Shown in pieces: positions 55,201-63,093 of a stretch of DNA of 64,000 bases (position 1 is its first letter; every line of letters begins with the position of its first letter). The DNA is from Christiangramia sediminis (GTDB taxonomy: Bacteria > Bacteroidota > Bacteroidia > Flavobacteriales > Flavobacteriaceae). A program made the translations under genes and the position numbers. Below the pieces are notes generated by a model that ran no database searches, was not told where the DNA came from, and saw only the letters and a list, made by a program, of their open reading frames with translations. Location: NCBI RefSeq assembly GCF_020552705.1, contig NZ_JAJBZG010000004.1, forward strand, positions 124,001-188,000. The letters are read 5' to 3'.

Positions 55201-56462
55201 ATGTATTTCGAGGTAAACCAAACAATGGTAATATTCCTACTGCATTTCTTGATGTAGCGGAAGGAAATGATTATCTGATCGGAAACCCTTTTCCATCTGC
55301 CATTGATGCTGATAAATTTATAAGAGACAATTTGGTTAATGTAGGAACGGGATCGGGAAGTAATGAAAATAATGAAAATGTCTTTAATGGAACAATCTAT
55401 TACTGGGATCATTTCGCAGGAGCGACGCATATTCTCGCTGAGTATGTAGGAGGATATGCTAGTTATAATTTATCCGGCTCTGCTGAAGCTATCTCCAATG
55501 ACTGGCGTATTAATGTTACCGATGATGAAAATACCGGTGTACTACCTAAACAATATATTCCTGTAGCTCAAGGGTTCTATATTACTGCCGCTCCTGTGGC
55601 AGGTAAAACTTTTGGAGGAGACATTATTTTCAAAAATACTCAGAGAGTTTTTGCCAAAGAATCTACTCATCCTTCAATTTTCTTACAGCACGAAGAAGAC
55701 ATCGTAAAAGGAAAAAATCAAAGCAAAGGAAAAATTGCTGAAGATAACAGGATCAAGATAAGAGTGAAGTTTGAATCTCCAATGAAATATTATAGACAGT
55801 TACTTGTAACTATGGATCAGAATACAACTAATGGTTTCGATTTAGGTTACGACGCTCCCTTGATTGAAAATAATATGGAAGATATGTACTGGTATTTCGA
55901 TGAAAAACCATACGTAATACAGGGAGTTCCAGATTTCGAAAAAGAACAGATATTACCATTGGCAATAAAGTCTAAAGAAGGTGGAGAATTCACCATAAAA
56001 ATAGATACAACTGAAAACTGGCCATCTGGCAAAGAACTTTATCTTAAGGACAAAGTTTTAGACAGCATTCATGATATCCTAACTGAATCTTATATAGGCA
56101 CTGCTGAAACTGGAGGAGAAATCAATGATAGATTTGAGATCGTGTTCTTCAAAGAAAAGTCTCAGGATCCTACTCTTCCAGATCCAGATGATATTTTAAA
56201 TCCTGATCTACCAGTTATTGATGGGCTTGTAGGTATTAGCTACAGTACCTTCAGTAAACAAGTAAAGATTAGCAACTTTGATATGTTGGATGTTTCTAAA
56301 GTAATGATCTTTGATATGGGAGGAAAATTAATTCAACAATATGATGAGATCCCTACGCAAAGAGAGATATTATTGGGAATGCGACCTGTGCGTTCGGGAG
56401 TTTACATAATAAAAGTATTTAGCGAAAATGGAATCTCTGACAAGAAAGTGGTAATTAAATAG
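46296..56462 (+). CDS. Giant secreted multi-repeat protein with T9SS sorting domain (3388 residues)
   Basis: The signal peptide is MGKKLLLLPVWFFIFLPISIWG. Then come Ig-like units (about 25-205 and 386-565, with ICEGT.VTFTA), five putative Ig (He_PIG-like) units (about 208-383 and 856-1125; pattern DQ..CINTA...TGASV.GLP.G..G), two PKD-like units (567-750), three ISYPE units (1129-1390), more Ig-like units to about 2035, a MAM-like jelly roll (about 2062-2282), a LamG-like domain (about 2482-2640), a long conserved part (about 2745-3285) and a type A T9SS signal (about 3305-3388, ending KKVVIK). Exported by T9SS to the surface or medium. It could be an adhesin. The next gene encodes a paralogue sharing the whole C-terminal portion. 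Confidence 0.93.
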   Translation: MGKKLLLLPVWFFIFLPISIWGQECPSSVSISADTGNTICEGTNVTFTASTNNGTAPFTFQWKINGTDVNSATANTFSTSSLTNGQKISVVVTDANGTSCSITSSNYTMTVNSNKTPTVSLSSTPSTKCIGTSVTFTASNTNGGSNPSYAWYVNSSSIPAQTSSSNTFSISNLAAGANSVRVVLTSSLTCVTSSTAESTANITITDNATISSPGNKDQSDVCINTAIDPIVFAIGGSGTGASVTGLPTGVTGNYSSGNFTVSGSPSVDGSFNYTVTATGPCGSVTETGTITILKNATIGLTSANNQQEVCQNEGIANITYDIGETGTGASINGLPNGISGDFAGGVYTISGSSSVIGTHNYSITATGSCGDSQSLNGSITINENLTPSVSITSSDTDNTICEGTQVTFTATSTNGGVSPSYQWKIGTTNVGTNSNTFTTNALALGNQSVSVELTSNETCLTQAIATSNSIVTIVNENLTPEVSISASDSDICPGDEVTFTATPINGGSLASYQWKVDGNNIGTNSPTFVTSNIQDGQSVSVILSSNETCLANNNIESNSITMEVFPPAPDTPGTISGNTEVCSTTTGLIYSVSPVQNADSYNWSFPAGWNITSGAGTSSVTVNAGSSSGNITVTATNTCGDSSSSNNLAVTSVNGVPSNPGTITSSIPANNKTVCPPYDLSFSVAGSGKHKWTLPTGWDILSGAGTNNISVRITDASPSNTYDVSVVAQNICGDSGSSVFTGITVDNHIVANFGPDITICKSQNSVQITGNRSFGDASLNVQFSSSSSGSSGFSSSTAGGNNKNGPFTVIYTPSQADKNNGQVTLTMNVPAPNGKDNDGNRCGASSDSMVLYFTPNATISDPANKDQTVCINTALNNIIFNIGGGGTGASVSGLPPGLSGSFNAGVFTISGTPSQAGTYPYTVSTTGTCTAQQISRAGTITVTPNNTITDASNKDQTVCINQQLINMEFPVNSTVTSVNSTGLPTGITGSISNGKFILSGSPTQAGTFAYSLTTAGTCQTATTTGTIIVNPDVTISSPANSDQSLCINTAIDNIEFTITSPGTHATVTGLPEGLDTSFSNGILTISGIPTEAGAVAGENGVFNYTVQTEGGCLQTSESGTITVIPDPTATISYPEDICTSIAGSVNVNLEGTGDFTGGNFSATPVGLTISASSGAITPASSEPGTYTVSYNGPDTCKPAVATFEVTIIAEPFVEISYEDPFCNSDSVLKDPIFTNGVGDYENGTFSSSEPGGLTIDPENGKINPQTSSPGTYDVYYTIGEGSGCNEVLVTTEVIITQTPQINISYPETICSSETSIPVNISGEDGNYEGGVYSGTGGLSISTDGTINATESTTGPHTVTYIIASDAGCAEVIATANFTIKEAPLITTDPVNTGVCSNNPAEFEVIATGDDLIYQWYRIVDGTTESIPGEDEPILSFTNVTSADALQYFVTVTGDNACTEVTSETVTLNVDEDIVITEPTEDIIICEDQEEQVTFLFKGHANGAPLTFEWIKDGQVVTEVTNKIEMNVSEPSGPNGEYTGTLTIIDPESGETGDSGVYWVTVDGPDYFTCPEATSKTFTFRVDPRPEAPSVTSQQFCLDVNAGNLTAAGEDGNDIKWYTLEGDTYTYIGDNISIDTSSPNTFEYYATQTRPNGCESDFSEKLTIEILDTPPPVSSEIIKFEYCHNEEVLESLAVTPAEGAEINWYNTADAENPLTSPPLPATDVVGTTTYYVSQTFTATTGCESDITPVEVTIKAIPNVVVDIVGEENTICLGSSIDLTATGADTYTWFLGETELQTGTTAAYQATPTTLGENIYTVVGTTKGCTNSYNISVFVDDTSVAGNLNAPERICVSSGTATLSLESRVGEIIKWEYKNATTADAWTETEDIDLNDSRTFTSLTETTSYRVTVKSGVCSEDTAEATVIVDQLPVGGELLWESNSERLFLTCENPADGFGTDLVLSGHTGEVAYWEYRNAPSNTWIRIETNETFLESTQIESVINNLSTTFRAVLSNGSCTDGVYSETAITSVIVADIKPTPVEVDKEVICIGDQISLTSETGYSSEGGKFTGGAFDNAGIKKNGWDFTNPNGGSNDFDSAANNGRADHWLRMNPHGSNPANEKVYTANITNPSTGSLVNFRTYSGSEGNKGFGLVTGDNDSHMETPVFSLGGLDEAILTWDQAYNLTDGATIIVEISTDGGNTYPVTNVNQPIDFSNPKILYYNIGDGTVATGSSGNYDHFGEGTPDINQMSIDLGDYLGMSNLRIRFTYIGTIDGDVWAVDNIEVPEGPQDILLQWYYDEDLNDPDNELEEIGVVNQYTVNFIPRKIGWNDFEVQTRIILDSNGDACQSIDNFETIRVWAFDRYTTTVTSEVGACGSLTVKLDASVSAEYQAKTITEYPTLDGYEGSWRVEDLDGNEVTTGFTITNQDSSTGLDPKKDPNAIFTAENLGDYNFKWVLTPTAVDENDNLIDNSGCPPIENPSNINLVDCTTLDFDGDDDYIDLGTAAYTGSYFIEAWIRPFDREINGSSRTDASKGTIISGPGFEIKMEDLPSSVTPNTRWYHIAVSNGGNIWVDGVPISETATGKGGVRTLIGARWNTDDKTTENHFSGWIEEVRIWNTAPDLKELRFMMNQRIKLNNTASTGSLIEGEVVPNLEIPDGISSYYTDGTHNLDQDGDRFYNQTWGDLAGYYRLISDEPDPLNLTECATFDDSLKPIGGYTPDHSINKIPGRLVNITTNQENTSPTPYCSGSDATWAQSSTWARPDVWDYPNSTYNGTALEWNIARINHNITSDSKEITMLGLLSETEGALLSINGNHAIRITHYLLLDGNMDLVDESQLLQDHGSILANSSKGWAEIDQQGRMSSFNYNYWTSPFSNQGTDNNSGFILNKVLFDGSDVSIDEPPVNFEPGYFSADGNKTNPITISDEWIWDFRGGKNDTYADWLHLGSAYLEIVGAGYSMKGTTGNASLTDTQNYVFRGKPNNGNIPTAFLDVAEGNDYLIGNPFPSAIDADKFIRDNLVNVGTGSGSNENNENVFNGTIYYWDHFAGATHILAEYVGGYASYNLSGSAEAISNDWRINVTDDENTGVLPKQYIPVAQGFYITAAPVAGKTFGGDIIFKNTQRVFAKESTHPSIFLQHEEDIVKGKNQSKGKIAEDNRIKIRVKFESPMKYYRQLLVTMDQNTTNGFDLGYDAPLIENNMEDMYWYFDEKPYVIQGVPDFEKEQILPLAIKSKEGGEFTIKIDTTENWPSGKELYLKDKVLDSIHDILTESYIGTAETGGEINDRFEIVFFKEKSQDPTLPDPDDILNPDLPVIDGLVGISYSTFSKQVKISNFDMLDVSKVMIFDMGGKLIQQYDEIPTQREILLGMRPVRSGVYIIKVFSENGISDKKVVIK

Positions 56463-56582
56463 TAGAAAACACTACTTACCTACCTGATATAAAGTAGCTT
56501 ATTCAAATATTTTTTTATTAATTTAAAACCATTTATCTATTTTATACGTACTTTTACCGATGAAAATCTTTATTGGTAGCCT

Positions 56583-59500
56583 ATGTATAAAACTACTTTT
56601 GGACCCCGAATCCATTATGTAATTACATTAACGCTTATATTTTTAACACTGTCTGTATGGACGAGTGGTGAATTATTTGCGCAGGAAATAAGTGCAAATA
56701 TTGATGCACCTACATGCGCTGATGCTTCTGATGGAGCCATTGATGTTACTGTTACAGGAGGAACCGCTCCGTACTCATATTCCTGGAGTGGACCGGGAGT
56801 AAATTCAAATACTTCTCAGGATCTTTCTAATCTTACTGCAGGCAACTACACTCTTTCGGTCACAGATTCCAACTCAAGTTCAATTCAAAAGACTTTCGAA
56901 CTAAGTTTTATAGATGATCAGCTTCCAACTATTGTCACTAAAAGCATAAATATCAATCTTGACAACAATGGTCAGAGATCAATTTCTCCTGCCGACGTTG
57001 ATAATGGATCTTCTGACAATTGCGGAATTGATACCATAACCTTAAACAAATCAAATTTTGATTGCACCAATATTGGCGATAACACCGTTACACTCACTGT
57101 AACTGATGTCAATGGAAATTCAGCTTCTCAAACTGCAACTGTTACTGTTGAAGACAATATAGTACCTACCGTACAAGTACAAAATTTTACGGTTCAACTC
57201 GATGCTTCAGGAAATGCTAATATTACTCCAGAGGATATTGATAATGGCTCATCTGATAACTGCGCTGTTGATAATATTTCTTTAAACAAGACGGCATTTG
57301 ATTGCTCTAATGTAGGAGTGAACAATACAGTTACCTTAACTGTAACTGACGTCAATGGAAATTCAGCTTCTCAAACTGCAACTGTTACTGTTGAAGACAA
57401 TATAGTACCTACCGTACAAGTACAAAATTTTAGGGTTCAACTCGATGCTTCAGGAAATGCTAATATTACTCCAGAAGATATTGATAATGGCTCATCTGAC
57501 AACTGCGCTGTTAATAATATTTCTTTAAACAAGACGACATTTGATTGCTCTAATGTAGGAGTGAACAATACAGTTACCTTAACTGTAACTGATGTCAATG
57601 GAAATTCATCTTCTCAAACTGCAACTGTTACTGTTGAAGACAATATAGTACCTACCGTACAAGTACAAAATTTTACGGTTCAACTCGATGCTTCAGGAAA
57701 TGCTAATATTACTCCAGAAGATATTGATAATGGCTCATCTGACAACTGCGCTGTTGATAATATTTCTTTAAACAAGACGACATTTGATTGCTCTAATGTA
57801 GCAGTGAACAATACAGTTACCTTAACTGTAACTGACGTCAATGGAAATTCAGCCTCTCAAACTGCAACTGTTACTGTTGAAGACAATATTCTTCCTGTAA
57901 TTTCTGCGGGTGATGACATCGAAGCAACTAATGATACAGGAATTTGCCAGGCAGGACTTGGAATAGCTCCGGCAACCGCCACAGATAATTGTAGTGTTGG
58001 AAATCCTTCAGGTATAAGAAGTGATGGACTGGGACTGGACGAACCTTACCCAGTAGGTACAACTACCATAACCTGGAATGTTCAGGATGCCAATGGCAAT
58101 GAGGCGGAGCAGGTTGTTCAAAATGTGGTTGTATTAGATAATGAACCTCCTGAAATACCTACGATAGAAGATATTACGTGGGGTTGTGAATATACGGTAG
58201 AAGCACCTGTGACGGTTGATAATTGTTCGGGTGAGATAATTGGTACCACTACTGATCCTCTGACTTATTCAAACGCTGGAACTTATACTATTAACTGGAT
58301 TTTTACCGATGATGCAGGGAACTCTTCTTCTACTACACAAAACATTATTATAGACCCAGTTATAGCCCAAGCTACCAAGGTTGATGTTCTTTGTAATGGT
58401 CTTGCCACCGGGGAAGTTGAGGCGACGGCTACAGGTGGAATTGCCCCTTTAACCTATAACTGGGGTTCTCTGGGACCAGGAGCAAAGAAGACAGATTTAC
58501 CGGCAGGAACCTATACAGTTACGGTAACTGATGCTAACGGATGTACTGCAGATCCAGTATCTGTAACTGTTAATGAACCTGACACATTTATTGAGATCGT
58601 AGACGTTAAAACTACATCAGGTTGTTTTGGAGAAAATAATGGTACTGCTACTGTAACTGCCCAGGGGGGAACAGGAGATTATACTTATCTTTGGGATAAT
58701 GGTCAAACCACTCAAACTGCCACAAATTTAGCTCCGGGAACTCACACCGTAACTATAAGCGATGCAAATGAATGCTCTAAAGAACGTACCGTCACTGTTT
58801 CTCAACCGACCGAATTAAAGATTACCGGATTTTTAACCACAGAAACAACTTCATTTGGGTCTGCAACTGGTACCGCTACCGCACAAGTTTCAGGAGGAAC
58901 TCCGGGCTATACATTTGCCTGGACTGGAGGACCCTCTAATATTAGTAAAACGGGGCAGACAGCTAGAGACCTACCTGCAGGAACTTATACTGTTACCGTA
59001 ACAGATTCAAATCAATGTACCGCTACTGAACAGATAGAAGTTGTTGATGCACTTTCTGCCAATATTGTACCTATTTCCTTATGTGAGGAAGGTGAATTAA
59101 TTAGGACGTCTACTTTTTCTGTAGAGAACGGAACTGCCATTGGTGGTACTGCTCCCTATACCTACTCCTGGGATTATGGGGAAAGAGCAAATCCGGCGAC
59201 TGGTACTGGTGTAGGACCAACAGATGTCACTTATGACAATATAGGTGAGAAACTTATTATTCTAACAGTAACAGACGCTGAAGGCAGGGAATTTGAACAG
59301 CGTATAATTCAATATGTTGGAGGATGTTTTGCAGACGACTGTGGATCAAATGACCTTGGATTAGAAAACTACTTCATTGGTGATAGCTCTAAGAATGAAA
59401 TAACATCTGCAAATTGTGACACAGCTGACGAAAAATTCATCTACATTAATTTTCCAACCAATGCAACAAGGTATTCTTTACAGATCGAGTTGATATATTC

Positions 59501-62500
59501 TGTGGAGGATATAGAATCTGGTGAAATAAGTAACTACAAAGTTACCGACTGTTTTTTTAATAAAGATGATATACCAAAAGTAGCTCAAACATTTTCGATA
59601 GATTATGATTGTGGTGATATTGTAAAAGTAGAAGGGATCTATCTAACTTTTCAGAATAATAAAAAGGACGCGTGTGGTACAACTCAAGGGAACGGAAATA
59701 ATCCAAAATGTTTTTCTACTAATAATGAAGCGACCGTTAGCTCGCCACTTTTTGCAGTCGCGTTTGCAAATGAACTCTTGTGTAATGGTGCTTCGAACGG
59801 AACAGTAACATATAGAGCCTCTGGAGGTTCAGGTAATTATTCTTTCGACCTCCTAAACTCTGCAGGCAATATTGTTAATGTACCAAATTCTGGAGGTATA
59901 TTCACAGAGGTATCAGCCGGAAAATACAGGGTAAAGGTAACAGATACTGATAGCGGAGATACCTATATAACAAAAGAAGTAGAAATAACACAACCTAGTA
60001 ACCCCCTAGAAGTTTCATCTATTTCACAAACAGATGTATCCTGCTTTGGAGGTTCAGATGGTAGCGCCACTATTACTGCTGTAGGAGGCACCCCAGACTA
60101 TATCTATGTATGGCCTGATGGACAGACAGGTCCAACTGCAACAAACTTAGCTGCCGGAACTTATGAAGTTAGCATAATTGATGCTAACGGTTGTGAGATA
60201 TTAGAAACAGTTACTATTGAACAACCAGCAGAGCTCATTGCAAATGCAGGACCCGATCAGGTGCTGGGATGCGGTTTCAATTCCACCCAATTGGATGCAG
60301 AAGTAAATCTCGATATAAATAACGAACCAGTACCCGGTGTATGGACAATCGTGAACGGTCCATCCGGAGGAAGTTTTACTGATGCCACTATTCCTAACAC
60401 AATTTTCAAGGGAAATCAGGGAACATATACTCTAAGATGGAGCGTAGATTGCGGTAAATCTGATGATGTTAAAATTACATTTACCAACTGTAGCACATTG
60501 GATTTTGATGGGATTGATGATCATGTGAACTTTGGAGACAATTATGGGTTTACCGGTGGTCCATTTACTTTTGAAGCCTGGATAAAACCAAAGTCCAAGG
60601 ACGGAAGCAGGACTATTTTATCCAAAAAAGACATTTCAAACCCATCAGGTGGTTTTGAGCTTAAACTAACAAACGGAGTTCCATCAATAGAAGGAATAGG
60701 AGTTTCAGGACTTGCGAGTAATAATGTAGACACAGACCGATGGTACCATATTGCGGTTTCCTTTGACGGCTCAACTGCTACATTATATGTGGATGGAATT
60801 CCGCTTGGTTCTAAAGGAAATGCTACCAATCCTGTGAATACCTCTGCACCATTCATTCTAGGTGCCACATATGATTCTAGTGCCCCCAATAATCCCAAAA
60901 ACTTCTTCCATGGATGGATGGAAGAAGTGAGATTATGGTCCAAATCTTTAAGCGTTGAAAATATAAGATTATTGATGAATCAACGAATATCATCTAATAA
61001 TTCAAAGGTAAGAGGTGAAATTATTCCTATTGATGCTGAAGGTTTATCATGGACAGACTTACAAGGTTACTATAGACTCTTACCAGGTGAAGTGTCTAAC
61101 GGAGTAACTTTTGATATCGCTACGAATAAAATAAACGGTAAGCTCATAAATATTAAAACAACTCAGGAAAATACCGCACCTCTTCCCTACATATCTTCTA
61201 AAAATGGGTTGTGGAGAGATAAAACCTCCTGGTTGAGACCAACTGTCTGGGATGTCCCGAACAGTTTAGGTATAAATTCTGATACTATAAATTGGAATAT
61301 TGCAATAACTTCACATGTGCTAAATTCCGATTATAAAAATATTGAATTACTTGGTCTTATTTCCAAAGCTGGAACAAACGAGTCTAGCAAATTGGTAATG
61401 GATGGTTCCGTAGTAAACGAAACAGGTAATGAATTATACATTAGTCATTACCTGGAACTTAACGGGGTTATTGATCTTAATGGAGAGTCTCAACTTATAC
61501 AACCAGAAGGAAGTATTCTTGAAGGTACTGCAAGTGGTTATTTAGACAGGGATCAGCAAGGTACTGCCAATAGCTTTAATTATAATTATTGGACGCCACC
61601 TGTATCATTACAGAATATAAATAATAACGTAGGCTTTAAACTGGAAGAGGTACTCCGGGATGGAACCAAAACAAGCGAAGCTCCAAAAATTAAATTTAAC
61701 GAACAATATCATTGGGCAGATGGTAATTACTCCGGAATTAAACGAATAAGTAGATACTGGTTATGGACATTCCATGGATTATCTGACGATTATAGTGAGT
61801 GGTCACCAATTTCAGAATCTGATCAATTACCTCCGGGATTAGGTTATACAATGAAAGGGACCACAGGGTATGTTGACGTAAATAGAAAACAGAATTATAC
61901 CTTCCGTGGAAAACCTAATAATGGTAATATTAAATTATCTGTTGATGCCGGAAATGACATTCTAATTGGTAACCCCTATCCCTCTGCAATTGATGCTAAT
62001 GCTTTCATTAATGACAACAGTTCCTCATTTAATGGTGCAATCTATTATTGGGACCATTTTGGTCCTTCTAATTCTCATTATTTGGAAGATTATGTGGGCG
62101 GTTATGCTATTTATAATAAATCTGGAGGTGTAGCATCTTTATCCACTAAAGGCTCCCGAGCGGTTTCAGATGACTGGAGAATTGATGATACCGGTGAAAT
62201 TAGTGGAAAGGCAGCTCCGGGAAGATATATTCCAGTAGGACAGGCATTCTTTATAAGTTCTTCTAGCGGTGGTGAAATTTTATTTAAAAACAGCCATAGG
62301 TTTTTTGTGACAGAAAAAAGTGAAAAATCTCAATTCCACATGCAGGAAAAGACTAATCCTAAAAAGGATCAGACTAGAAATGCCACCGACAGCAGATTCA
62401 AAATCAGGCTCAAATTTGAATCCCCAAAAGGATATCACAGACAGATTCTAGTTACGGCAGATGCAAATGCTTCTGGAGGTTTCGATCTTGGCTACGACGC

Positions 62501-63092
62501 TCCTCTTATTGAAAATAATGTTGAGGATATGTATTGGATGATTGATGAAACAGAATTTGTTATCCAGGCTGTTCCAAATTTCAACCTGGATCAGGTATTA
62601 CCTCTGGGTATAAAATTATCAGAAGAAGGTGAGTATACTATTAAAATAGACGAGCTGGAAAATATAAAAACAGAATTCAATATTTATTTAAAGGATAATT
62701 TAAACGACACTTATACTAATTTAAGTAAAGAAGATTACACTACTACGGCACAAGAACTGGGATACTTCAATGAGCGTTATGAGATCGTCTTTAAGAAACA
62801 AGTTGCTGAAAAACCTATTGAGGAAATTCCCGAAGAATTGGAACAACCGCAATTAGGTTTAAACTACTTAAGAAATACCGACGAAATTGCGGTTCTTAAC
62901 CCGGATTTATTACAGGTAGATCATGTTGAACTTTATAGTATTTCAGGACAATTGATCAAATCATTCCAGGAAGTACCTACAGAAAGATCCATATTACTGA
63001 GCATAGATCAAAAGCTAAGTTCAGCTGTATATATAGTTAAGATGTATTCAGGTGAAAAGGTCTATTCCAGAAAAGTAATTATCACAAAATAA
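56583..63092 (+). CDS. Giant secreted SprB/HYR-repeat protein with T9SS sorting domain (2169 residues)
   Basis: The signal peptide is about residues 1-35 (to ELFAQ). Then come one SprB-like unit (40-100), four HYR-like units of 81 residues (113-422, the last three nearly identical), two more HYR-like units (436-593), three SprB repeats (597-821; pattern DLPAGTYTVTVTDANGC), a PKD-like unit (823-913), a novel Cys-containing segment (915-1056), two more SprB repeats (1060-1220), a LamG-like domain (about 1303-1460), a long conserved part (1540-2072) and the T9SS signal (2086-2169, ending RKVIITK). From the LamG domain on it is paralogous to the preceding protein. SprB repeats occur in the gliding adhesin SprB of Flavobacterium, but no sprF/porP-like gene is next to it. 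Confidence 0.93.
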   Translation: MYKTTFGPRIHYVITLTLIFLTLSVWTSGELFAQEISANIDAPTCADASDGAIDVTVTGGTAPYSYSWSGPGVNSNTSQDLSNLTAGNYTLSVTDSNSSSIQKTFELSFIDDQLPTIVTKSININLDNNGQRSISPADVDNGSSDNCGIDTITLNKSNFDCTNIGDNTVTLTVTDVNGNSASQTATVTVEDNIVPTVQVQNFTVQLDASGNANITPEDIDNGSSDNCAVDNISLNKTAFDCSNVGVNNTVTLTVTDVNGNSASQTATVTVEDNIVPTVQVQNFRVQLDASGNANITPEDIDNGSSDNCAVNNISLNKTTFDCSNVGVNNTVTLTVTDVNGNSSSQTATVTVEDNIVPTVQVQNFTVQLDASGNANITPEDIDNGSSDNCAVDNISLNKTTFDCSNVAVNNTVTLTVTDVNGNSASQTATVTVEDNILPVISAGDDIEATNDTGICQAGLGIAPATATDNCSVGNPSGIRSDGLGLDEPYPVGTTTITWNVQDANGNEAEQVVQNVVVLDNEPPEIPTIEDITWGCEYTVEAPVTVDNCSGEIIGTTTDPLTYSNAGTYTINWIFTDDAGNSSSTTQNIIIDPVIAQATKVDVLCNGLATGEVEATATGGIAPLTYNWGSLGPGAKKTDLPAGTYTVTVTDANGCTADPVSVTVNEPDTFIEIVDVKTTSGCFGENNGTATVTAQGGTGDYTYLWDNGQTTQTATNLAPGTHTVTISDANECSKERTVTVSQPTELKITGFLTTETTSFGSATGTATAQVSGGTPGYTFAWTGGPSNISKTGQTARDLPAGTYTVTVTDSNQCTATEQIEVVDALSANIVPISLCEEGELIRTSTFSVENGTAIGGTAPYTYSWDYGERANPATGTGVGPTDVTYDNIGEKLIILTVTDAEGREFEQRIIQYVGGCFADDCGSNDLGLENYFIGDSSKNEITSANCDTADEKFIYINFPTNATRYSLQIELIYSVEDIESGEISNYKVTDCFFNKDDIPKVAQTFSIDYDCGDIVKVEGIYLTFQNNKKDACGTTQGNGNNPKCFSTNNEATVSSPLFAVAFANELLCNGASNGTVTYRASGGSGNYSFDLLNSAGNIVNVPNSGGIFTEVSAGKYRVKVTDTDSGDTYITKEVEITQPSNPLEVSSISQTDVSCFGGSDGSATITAVGGTPDYIYVWPDGQTGPTATNLAAGTYEVSIIDANGCEILETVTIEQPAELIANAGPDQVLGCGFNSTQLDAEVNLDINNEPVPGVWTIVNGPSGGSFTDATIPNTIFKGNQGTYTLRWSVDCGKSDDVKITFTNCSTLDFDGIDDHVNFGDNYGFTGGPFTFEAWIKPKSKDGSRTILSKKDISNPSGGFELKLTNGVPSIEGIGVSGLASNNVDTDRWYHIAVSFDGSTATLYVDGIPLGSKGNATNPVNTSAPFILGATYDSSAPNNPKNFFHGWMEEVRLWSKSLSVENIRLLMNQRISSNNSKVRGEIIPIDAEGLSWTDLQGYYRLLPGEVSNGVTFDIATNKINGKLINIKTTQENTAPLPYISSKNGLWRDKTSWLRPTVWDVPNSLGINSDTINWNIAITSHVLNSDYKNIELLGLISKAGTNESSKLVMDGSVVNETGNELYISHYLELNGVIDLNGESQLIQPEGSILEGTASGYLDRDQQGTANSFNYNYWTPPVSLQNINNNVGFKLEEVLRDGTKTSEAPKIKFNEQYHWADGNYSGIKRISRYWLWTFHGLSDDYSEWSPISESDQLPPGLGYTMKGTTGYVDVNRKQNYTFRGKPNNGNIKLSVDAGNDILIGNPYPSAIDANAFINDNSSSFNGAIYYWDHFGPSNSHYLEDYVGGYAIYNKSGGVASLSTKGSRAVSDDWRIDDTGEISGKAAPGRYIPVGQAFFISSSSGGEILFKNSHRFFVTEKSEKSQFHMQEKTNPKKDQTRNATDSRFKIRLKFESPKGYHRQILVTADANASGGFDLGYDAPLIENNVEDMYWMIDETEFVIQAVPNFNLDQVLPLGIKLSEEGEYTIKIDELENIKTEFNIYLKDNLNDTYTNLSKEDYTTTAQELGYFNERYEIVFKKQVAEKPIEEIPEELEQPQLGLNYLRNTDEIAVLNPDLLQVDHVELYSISGQLIKSFQEVPTERSILLSIDQKLSSAVYIVKMYSGEKVYSRKVIITK
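57121..57849 (+). repeat. Three tandem 243-bp direct repeats
   Basis: Units start at 57121, 57364 and 57607, and a partial fourth copy begins at 57850 and diverges after about 40 bases. They are identical except for scattered single-base differences, far above the similarity of the preceding unit. Each encodes 81 residues. The exact length and high identity indicate recent tandem duplication or conversion in the giant gene. Confidence 0.93.
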
Positions 63093-63093
63093 A

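Noticed and set aside
57121-57890. Regular repeats that could suggest a CRISPR array
   Set aside because: Units are 243 bp with no short repeat/spacer pattern, and they are in frame within a secreted protein.
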